DNA from: Gp13-AA77 sp035946735
GTDB taxonomy: Bacteria > Acidobacteriota > Terriglobia > UBA7540
NCBI GenBank assembly: GCA_035946735.1
Contig: DASYYZ010000049.1
Location: 1-64,000 of the forward strand
Direction of reading: 5' to 3'
Length of the DNA stretch: 64,000 bases
Part shown: positions 58,433-64,000 of the stretch, piece after piece
Numbering within the stretch: the first letter of the stretch is position 1
Layout of the letters: each line of letters starts with the position of its first letter
Translations under genes and position numbers: made by a program
Notes under the pieces: model-generated
Seen by the model: the letters and a program-made list of their open reading frames with translations, nothing else
Told to the model about the DNA's origin: nothing
Databases searched by the model: none

Positions 58433-59730
58433 GCGTGCCGGCAAGCGGATCTGAACCTCAATCCGAGGCTCGCGGGCGCGCCTTCCGCCAATTACTGCCG
58501 GATCTGAAGCTGGGTCTCGAAAACCTTCGCGGGCGCAAACTGCGGTCGCTTCTCACCATGCTCGGCATGATCTTCGGCGTGGCCGCGGTGGTCACCATGC
58601 TTTCCATCGGCGCCGGCGCGCAGCAACGAGTGCTGGCGTTCATCGAGCAACTGGGGGTTCGCAACCTGATTGTTGAAGCCAAAGAGACGCTTGAGGACCA
58701 GGCCCACCAGAAGGTCCGGCGCCTCTCGCCCGGCCTTACCTTTGCGGACTATCGGGTGATTAACGCCAACCTGACCGGCATCGAGGCTGCGACGCCGCGC
58801 AAGCGTTTCGCGCCTTCCAAGATGCTCCCCAAGCCGCAGGGCGCCATGCCGGTGGTGTTCGGCGTGGAACCCAGCTACCGGAGGATCGGCGGGCTGACGG
58901 TTGTGCAGGGGCGATTCTTCGGCGCCGATGAAAACTCGCGCGGCGCGCCCGTATGCGTGCTGGGGGAGGCTGCAAAGACCGCGCTGTTCGGCCCCGAAGA
59001 CGCGCTCGGCCGCTATGTCAAGGTGAACGAGCAATGGTTCCATGTGATCGGCATGGTGGGACCCGAGCTCAGCGCCGAAACCGAAGTGGCCGGGCTGCCT
59101 GCCGAGGATTTGAATAACCTGATTTATGTGCCGCTCAATGCGGCCCTGTTCCGGCTGGAAGACAACTACAGCAGCATGCGCGACGAGATTGACGGAATCT
59201 ATCTTCGCCTTGGCACGGGCACGGACAGCTTGAGTTCGGCCACCCTGGTGCGCGGCATTCTCAATGCTTCGCACCGCCACGCCGGCGACTTCAATGTGAT
59301 CGTTCCGGCCGAGCTTCTGGCCGAGCAACGGCGCACCGAACGCCTTTTCAGCGTGGTGATGGTGGCGATCGCGTCCATCTCGCTGCTGGTGGGAGGCATC
59401 GGTATCATGAACATCATGCTCGCCAGCATTCTGGAGCGAACCCGTGAGATCGGGGTGCGCCGCGCCGTAGGCGCCCGCCGCAGCGACATTGTGCGCCAGT
59501 TCGTGCTGGAAGCGGTCATGATCTCGTTTGTCGGCGGCTTGATCGGGATTGGCTTCGGCTTCGGCATGTCCCGATTGATCGCCTGGCTGGCGGGCTGGTC
59601 CACCATCGTCACTCTTGGTTCCATTTTGCTGGCCTTCCTGGTGTCGGTATCGGTAGGCATGATCTTCGGGACCTATCCGGCTGTGAAAGCGGCTCAACTC
59701 GATCCGGTCGAGGCGATTCACTATGAGTAG
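58429..59730 (+). CDS. MacB-type ABC permease
   Basis: The 433-residue protein has the single MacB permease plan: first helix (RSLLTMLGMIFGVAAVVTML), a periplasmic core domain (about 75-290), and three C-terminal FtsX helices (SISLLVGGIGIMNIMLASIL then ERTREIGVRRAVGARRSDIV) ending YPAVKAAQLDPVEAIHYE. The ATPase is not fused and no ATPase gene is in the window. The ATG at 58429 overlaps adaptor 3. With three upstream HlyD adaptors it probably exports a peptide or small toxic molecule across both membranes. Confidence 0.9.
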   Translation: MSVPASGSEPQSEARGRAFRQLLPDLKLGLENLRGRKLRSLLTMLGMIFGVAAVVTMLSIGAGAQQRVLAFIEQLGVRNLIVEAKETLEDQAHQKVRRLSPGLTFADYRVINANLTGIEAATPRKRFAPSKMLPKPQGAMPVVFGVEPSYRRIGGLTVVQGRFFGADENSRGAPVCVLGEAAKTALFGPEDALGRYVKVNEQWFHVIGMVGPELSAETEVAGLPAEDLNNLIYVPLNAALFRLEDNYSSMRDEIDGIYLRLGTGTDSLSSATLVRGILNASHRHAGDFNVIVPAELLAEQRRTERLFSVVMVAIASISLLVGGIGIMNIMLASILERTREIGVRRAVGARRSDIVRQFVLEAVMISFVGGLIGIGFGFGMSRLIAWLAGWSTIVTLGSILLAFLVSVSVGMIFGTYPAVKAAQLDPVEAIHYE

Positions 59731-59778
59731 GCCGCGGAGCGATCTGCAGCGGCGGTTTGGACCGGCCGATAGCCAGGG

Positions 59779-59951
59779 TCTAATCTGGCCGGCGTAACCA
59801 GCGTCACGTTCAATGGCACACCCGCTTCATTCATGTGATCTCAGCTTCCGAAATCGGGGCCACAGTTCCAGCCGGCGCGACCACTGGTCCGGTCCAGGTG
59901 ACCACACGGAGCGGCGTCCTGACGAGCAACGTGAACCTCCCGGTAAAGTGA
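59779..59951 (+). pseudogene. IPT/TIG-domain remnant with frameshift
   Basis: The frame from 59779 reads SNLAGVTSVTFNGTPASF, a typical IPT/TIG Ig-like repeat start. It is broken by a TGA, and a one-base shift at about 59835 continues VISASEIGATVPAGATTGPV then QVTTRSGVLTSNV to a stop at 59949-59951. Together they make almost one complete TIG domain. It is the tail of a lost surface protein. Confidence 0.6.
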
Positions 59952-60007
59952 GTGTTCAACAAGTGAAAGCAGCAGGGGCACTCAACGCCGAATTCCCTTC
60001 GGGGCTC

Positions 60008-61453
60008 CTACTGCGTTTCGTTACCTTCCACCGTCGCCTTGATCGCCACCTGATCCGGCCACGGCAATTCCGCGATCCGGCGCAGTCGCGGCAGGGACAG
60101 CCGCACCGTGACGAAATAAACCAGGCAGATACTGCCGCCGAGCGTCAGGGCAAAGCGCGTGCCGAGACGCTCAGCCACGTGACCCACCCAGAGGCTGCCG
60201 AGAGGCGCGAGACCCATCACCGCGAAGACGTAAAAGCCCATGATGCGGCCGCGCAGTTCGGGCGGACTCACCATCTGCAAGGTGGTGTTGGTGAGCGCCA
60301 GCGCCCCCACCATGCTGGCGCCGAGGGCCACCAGCAGCACCCACGCCCACCAGAACGTGCGCGCCTGGGCGAGCAGGAGCAAGGCCAGAGCAAACACGGC
60401 CGCACTCGTGAGGATAAATCCGCCCCGGCGCTGCGCGCTGCGCTGCGAGGCCAGCGCGAGCGCGGACATGACTGCGCCGAGCCCCGCGCCTGCCATCAGG
60501 TAACCGAGCCCGGAGGCTCCCACGTGCAACAGATCGCGTGCCAAGACGGGCATCAGCACCGTGAAAGGCAACCCAAAAAGGCTGAGAAACGTGGGCACCG
60601 AGAGCAGAATGATCAGGAGGCGGTGCTGATTGATGAAGCGCAGGCCGTCCAGCAGCGCGCCCCAGAGGTTTCCCGCCGGGGCGCTTTCCAGTCGAGACGG
60701 CAGCTTCAGAATGATGAGCGCCAGAATGAGGGCAAAAAAACTTAGCGAGTTGAGGTAGTAGCAGCCTGCCACGCCGACCGTGCCGAGCGCGAGGCCGGCG
60801 AGCGTAGGCCCAATCGCTCGCGACATGTTAAATTGCGCCGAGTTCAAGCCGATGGCGTTTACCAGGTCGTGGCGCGGCACGAGGTCCGGCACGAGCGCTT
60901 GATAGACCGGGCTGTTGAGGGCGCCGGCAAGCCCGGTGAGAAAGCTAAGCAGCAGGATTTCGTTGATCCTCACCACACGGAACGAGGTGAGCAGCGCCAG
61001 GATCAGGGCCGTCGCGGCCATGCTGGATTGCGTGATCAGCATCAGTTTCCGGCGATTCAGCCTGTCTGCTACGGCGCCTCCCGGAAGCGAGAAAATCAGC
61101 GACGGCAGCGTCCCCAGAAAGCCGTTGAGACCGAGCAGAAAGGGCGAATTCGTAATGAGGAGAATCTGCCAGCCGAGCGCGAGATTCTGCATCCAGGTGC
61201 CGATGTTGGAGAGGAAATTCCCAGTCCAGAAGAGCGCGAAGTCGCGGTAGCGCAGCGAGCGAAACATGCCGGCGAGCCGCCCCGGAGGCAGTTCCACGGC
61301 CGGCGCTGCGGCGGCGCCAGCCGCTAGCACCGTGGATGCTGAGACCGCTGAGTCTGCCGCGGCCGCGAGAGGCGAAACGGAATCGATAGCTGAGATTAGG
61401 GCGGGCGCCGCTGGCGCAAGGATCGGACCGGAACTGTCACTCGAGGAGCCCAT
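60008..61453 (-). CDS. MFS transporter (EntS/TMEfflux-type exporter)
   Basis: The 481-residue protein has a low-complexity Ala/Ser-rich N-terminal tail (about 55 residues), then 12 membrane helices opening FRSLRYRDFALFWTGNFLSN and GTWMQNLALGWQI, which mark the MFS_3/DHA3-like group that includes the enterobactin exporter EntS. Loop 2-3 reads GGAVADRLNRRKLML. It probably exports a small molecule. A GAGGG precedes the ATG at 61453, and TATAAT lies just upstream on the same strand, so the mRNA may have a very short leader. Confidence 0.87.
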   Translation of the reverse strand: MGSSSDSSGPILAPAAPALISAIDSVSPLAAAADSAVSASTVLAAGAAAAPAVELPPGRLAGMFRSLRYRDFALFWTGNFLSNIGTWMQNLALGWQILLITNSPFLLGLNGFLGTLPSLIFSLPGGAVADRLNRRKLMLITQSSMAATALILALLTSFRVVRINEILLLSFLTGLAGALNSPVYQALVPDLVPRHDLVNAIGLNSAQFNMSRAIGPTLAGLALGTVGVAGCYYLNSLSFFALILALIILKLPSRLESAPAGNLWGALLDGLRFINQHRLLIILLSVPTFLSLFGLPFTVLMPVLARDLLHVGASGLGYLMAGAGLGAVMSALALASQRSAQRRGGFILTSAAVFALALLLLAQARTFWWAWVLLVALGASMVGALALTNTTLQMVSPPELRGRIMGFYVFAVMGLAPLGSLWVGHVAERLGTRFALTLGGSICLVYFVTVRLSLPRLRRIAELPWPDQVAIKATVEGNETQ

Positions 61454-61561
61454 GCCCTCATTTCATTATAGACGAGCGCACCACGACGCCTGTCAGGGAA
61501 CAGGAAAAAAGGGGCCGGGGAGCAGGGACATCGTAAGCGGCAGACACCCGGCGGCGGCAGG

Positions 61562-61589
61562 TCAATCGTCAATCATCAATCATCGATCT
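61562..61589. repeat. Heptanucleotide tandem repeat in intergenic region
   Basis: Four imperfect heptamers TCAATCG-TCAATCA-TCAATCA-TCGATCT lie 14 bp to the left of the palindromic element at 61603. The unit matches the repeat at 57101-57128. Confidence 0.65.
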
Positions 61590-61602
61590 ACAATTTTTAG
61601 TC

Positions 61603-61745
61603 GGCTGTCCCGTTCATTTCGTTAGGACGGGCACTAGGCCGGTTGTCGCGGCCACCACCCCTAACCCCTCCTCAACGAGGAGGGGAACTCCCCTCCTTGG
61701 ATAAGGAGGGGCAGGGGTGGTTGTAACGAAATAGCTGGGACAGCC
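61603..61745. mobile_element. 143-bp MITE-like palindromic element
   Basis: The ends GGCTGTCCCGTTCATTTCGT and the inverted right end GGCTGTCCCAGCTATTTCGT agree except in the middle four bases and continue for two more matching bases (22 bp in all). Inside are a pair of 9-bp-stem hairpins (61665-61685 CCCCTCCTC/GAGGAGGGG; 61690-61711 CCCCTCCTT/AAGGAGGGG) enclosed by an outer CCACCCCT/AGGGGTGG stem (61655-61662 with 61713-61720). No gene is carried. It lies 7 bp beyond the stop of the RND pump gene and could act as its terminator when transcribed leftward. Confidence 0.65.
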
Positions 61746-61752
61746 CTCTAGC

Positions 61753-64000
61753 CTAGGGCCTGCCTGCTTCCACAGGCTCGGGGAAATTCAGGCTGGGTTC
61801 CTCGCCGGCGCCTTCTCCCCTCCGCCGGCCAAACAGGCGGCCGAGACCCTTCTGTAGGCCGTCCAGGTAGGTGTAGTACACCGGCGTGATGTAAAGCGTG
61901 AGAAGCTGCGACACCACCAGGCCGCCTACCACCGCCAGTCCCAGCGGACGCCGCGATTCGGCGCCGGCGCCAAAACCCAGAGCGATCGGCAAGGTAGCCA
62001 TCAGCGCGGCCATGGTGGTCATCATGATAGGCCGGAAGCGGATCAGGCATCCCTGGTAGATGGCTTCCATCGTGCTCTTGCCCTGGTTGCGCTCTGCGTC
62101 AAGGGCGAAATCGATCATCATGATGGCGTTCTTCTTCACGATGCCGATCAGCATGATCAGACCGACGAATCCATACAGATTCAGCGGATAACTGAAAAGC
62201 ATCAGAATCACGATGGCGCCGAATCCGGCCGACGGCAGGCCGGAGAGAATCGTCAAGGGATGAATGAAGCTCTCGTACAGGATGCCGAGCACGATGTAGA
62301 TCACCACGATGGCCATCAGCAGCAACAGACCGAGCCCCGTGAGCGAATTCTCAAAGGCTTGAGCTTCGCCCTGGAAGTTGCCCGTGATGGTGGCGGGCAA
62401 GGTCCGGCGAGCCAGATCTTCCACCTGCTGCACGGCGTCGCCCAGGGCCACACCCGGCTTCAGGCCAAAGCTGATGGTCACGGAAGGCAATTGGCCGGTG
62501 TGGTTCACCGTGAGCGGTCCGAGGCTCTGCGTCATCTTCGCGACCGTGTTCAGCGGCACCAACTGCCCGTTTGAGGACCGGATGTACAGCATGGACAGGA
62601 CAGCCGGATCGCGCTGGTATTGCGGCTCGAGCTCGGTGATCACGAAGTAGCTGTCTTCCGGCCGGTAGATGGTGGATACCTGGCGGTCGCCGTAGGCGCT
62701 GGCCAGCGCGTCTTCCACCTGAAAAGCGGTGACGCCGAGCGCCGAGGCCTGGTCGCGGTCGATCTCCACGTTCACCTGCGGATTCGCAATCTGCAGGTCG
62801 CTGTTCACGCCCACCAGGCTTGGCATCCGCATCATCTTGGCCGTCAGCACCATCGATTGCTGGTAAAGCTGCTGGGTATCGGTGCCCTGCAGAGTGTACT
62901 GGTAGGGACTATTGGTGAGCCGCCCGCCGATCTGGATGGGCGGCGGGTTCTGCAGAAACGCCAGAATGCCCGGCACGGTGAAAAGCTTGGGCATCAGCTC
63001 GTACATCACTTCATCCGTGCTCATGTGCTTCGGCCAGAAATGATTCAGCAATCCCCAGATGGCGTAGGCGCCCGGCGCCTTCATGATCCCAAGGGGTGGG
63101 GGCGGTCCCGCGAGCTGGCGCTCGGCGTCCGGCTTGAGATGGCAAAAGAAGATCCCCGTGTTCGGAGCGAATCCGGCGAATCCGGCGCCGGCCAGCGCGA
63201 ACGTGGTGTCGACATTGGGATCGTGGGAGACGATATTGCTGATGGCGAGCTGGTGCTCTCGCATCGAATCCACCGAAATGCCCTGGGCGGCCTGTGTGAA
63301 GCCCACCAGGAAGCCGGAATCTTCGCTGGAGAGGAAAGCTTTCGGGATCAAGCCAAACACATACACTGTCGCGGCCAGCAGCACAAGGGAAGCCAGCAGC
63401 GCCACCAAGCGGAATCGCAGCACGCCTCGCAGCGTCCACTCGTACTGGCGCAAGAACCACTCGTGCACGCGCTCGGAAGCCATGTAGAGGCGTCCATGCC
63501 GGCTCGCGCCCGGAGGCCGGAGAAAGCGGCTGCACAACATGGGTGTGAGCGTGAGCGAAACAAAGCCGGAAACCAGCACGGCGGCAATGATTGTGACCGC
63601 GAATTCGTGCATGATGCGGCCGATGATCCCGCCCAGGAAAAACACCGGGATGAACACGGCCGCGAGCGACAGCGTCATGGACATGATGGTGAAGCTGATC
63701 TCGCGCGAGCCGTTGCGCGCAGCTTCCAGAACGCTCTCGCCCATCTCAATGTGGCGGACGATGTTTTCCAGCATCACGATGGCGTCGTCCACCACGAAAC
63801 CCACCGAGAGCGTGAGGGCCATGAGAGACAGATTGTCAATCGTGTAGCCGAGCAGGTACATCACCGCGAAGGTGCCCATGATTGACATGGGCAAGGCCAG
63901 ACTCGGGATGATGGTGGCGGACACGTTACGCAGGAAAAGGAAGATCACCATCACCACCAGGCCGATGGTGAGATAGAGGGTGAACTTCACGTCGCTCACC
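61753..64000 (-). CDS. RND efflux pump permease, MdtB/MdtC-like (N-terminus outside window)
   Basis: The 749 codons in the window correspond to the part of an HAE1-type RND permease from transmembrane helix 2 onward; roughly 330 N-terminal residues lie beyond position 64000. The proton-relay aspartates are in GFVVDDAIVMLENIVRH and the partner lysine in GIVKKNAIMMIDFALDAE. FMGG-like loop VFFLGGIIGRIMHEFAVTI and SLTLTPMLCSRFL are as in MdtB/MdtC. It should work with a periplasmic adaptor, likely encoded upstream beyond the window edge, to export drugs or detergents. The C-terminal tail is Gly/Glu rich. Confidence 0.92.
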   Translation of the reverse strand, partial: VSDVKFTLYLTIGLVVMVIFLFLRNVSATIIPSLALPMSIMGTFAVMYLLGYTIDNLSLMALTLSVGFVVDDAIVMLENIVRHIEMGESVLEAARNGSREISFTIMSMTLSLAAVFIPVFFLGGIIGRIMHEFAVTIIAAVLVSGFVSLTLTPMLCSRFLRPPGASRHGRLYMASERVHEWFLRQYEWTLRGVLRFRLVALLASLVLLAATVYVFGLIPKAFLSSEDSGFLVGFTQAAQGISVDSMREHQLAISNIVSHDPNVDTTFALAGAGFAGFAPNTGIFFCHLKPDAERQLAGPPPPLGIMKAPGAYAIWGLLNHFWPKHMSTDEVMYELMPKLFTVPGILAFLQNPPPIQIGGRLTNSPYQYTLQGTDTQQLYQQSMVLTAKMMRMPSLVGVNSDLQIANPQVNVEIDRDQASALGVTAFQVEDALASAYGDRQVSTIYRPEDSYFVITELEPQYQRDPAVLSMLYIRSSNGQLVPLNTVAKMTQSLGPLTVNHTGQLPSVTISFGLKPGVALGDAVQQVEDLARRTLPATITGNFQGEAQAFENSLTGLGLLLLMAIVVIYIVLGILYESFIHPLTILSGLPSAGFGAIVILMLFSYPLNLYGFVGLIMLIGIVKKNAIMMIDFALDAERNQGKSTMEAIYQGCLIRFRPIMMTTMAALMATLPIALGFGAGAESRRPLGLAVVGGLVVSQLLTLYITPVYYTYLDGLQKGLGRLFGRRRGEGAGEEPSLNFPEPVEAGRP

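Noticed and set aside
59813..60745. Plus-strand open frame of 310 codons antisense to the MFS exporter
   Set aside because: Its composition (very rich in His, Gln, Arg, Glu) is that of a reverse-complement shadow of a membrane protein, and it also covers the TIG remnant.
61453..61500. Full promoter (CTGACA / TATAAT) for the MFS exporter on the minus strand
   Set aside because: TATAAT is convincing, but the CTGACA match is 20 bases away and the start would fall almost on the ATG. It is mentioned only in the gene entry.
1..64000. CRISPR arrays, rRNA genes, prophage or plasmid functions
   Set aside because: No regularly spaced repeats, rRNA-like sequence, integrase, terminase, capsid, replication or partition genes were found in either strand.

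Overview
The window is about 60% GC and reads like a chromosome of a soil or sediment member of the Acidobacteriota. The pointers are two very large Oar-type TonB-dependent receptors with an N-terminal carboxypeptidase-regulatory domain, two orphan duplicated MacB/FtsX permeases of the ADOP type, many twin-arginine (Tat) exported enzymes, PQQ/haem quinoproteins, a propeller protein with a haem motif, and a menaquinone-type UbiE/MenG. No rRNA, complete tRNA, CRISPR array, phage or intact insertion sequence was seen.

Left part (1-29 kb). Two tandem paralogous quinoproteins (the first cut by the window edge) carry two haem c sites each. Next come a secreted ceramidase-like hydrolase and a long catabolic island. 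The island holds a Tat-exported enolase-superfamily enzyme and a Tat-exported xylose-isomerase-like TIM barrel, which face a TonB receptor with a clear promoter. It continues with a ROK repressor that faces an amidohydrolase and a Tat-exported bicupin resembling oxalate decarboxylase, a second TonB receptor, a Tat-exported P1-family peptidase, a Tat-exported DegT-type aminotransferase, an ACS-type MFS transporter, an amidase pseudogene split by a 111-bp MITE-like element, a second DegT-type aminotransferase, and a Vgb-like propeller protein with a haem motif. Together these look like uptake and processing of a sugar-acid or amide-linked substrate under ROK control; the substrate is not known.

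Middle part (29-41 kb). This is a more mosaic, accessory stretch: two ADOP permeases, an SDR, C- and N-terminal fragments of IS110-type transposases, a fragment of a third ADOP permease and a tRNA T-arm-like scrap. It is followed by a YCII/DGPF protein overlapping an ECF42-type sigma factor, a 54-residue CPFC membrane peptide overlapping a DUF899 gene, and a zinc alcohol dehydrogenase.

Right part (41-64 kb). Housekeeping and envelope genes dominate: ubiE/menG and aroB, a GyrI-like secreted protein, an acyl-CoA ligase and murB. A tight three-gene operon resembles the mycobacterial decaprenyl-phosphoryl-pentose pathway (UbiA-type phosphoribosyltransferase, DprE1-like oxidase, YfhO-type membrane protein). 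After it come a ferredoxin-NADP reductase overlapping a GSA-aminomutase-like aminotransferase that seems to use a CTG start, three successive HlyD-type adaptors with a MacB-type permease, an IPT/TIG-domain pseudogene, an MFS exporter, a 143-bp palindromic element with terminal inverted repeats, and the C-terminal two thirds of an RND efflux pump. Imperfect heptanucleotide tandem repeats occur at three sites in this half.
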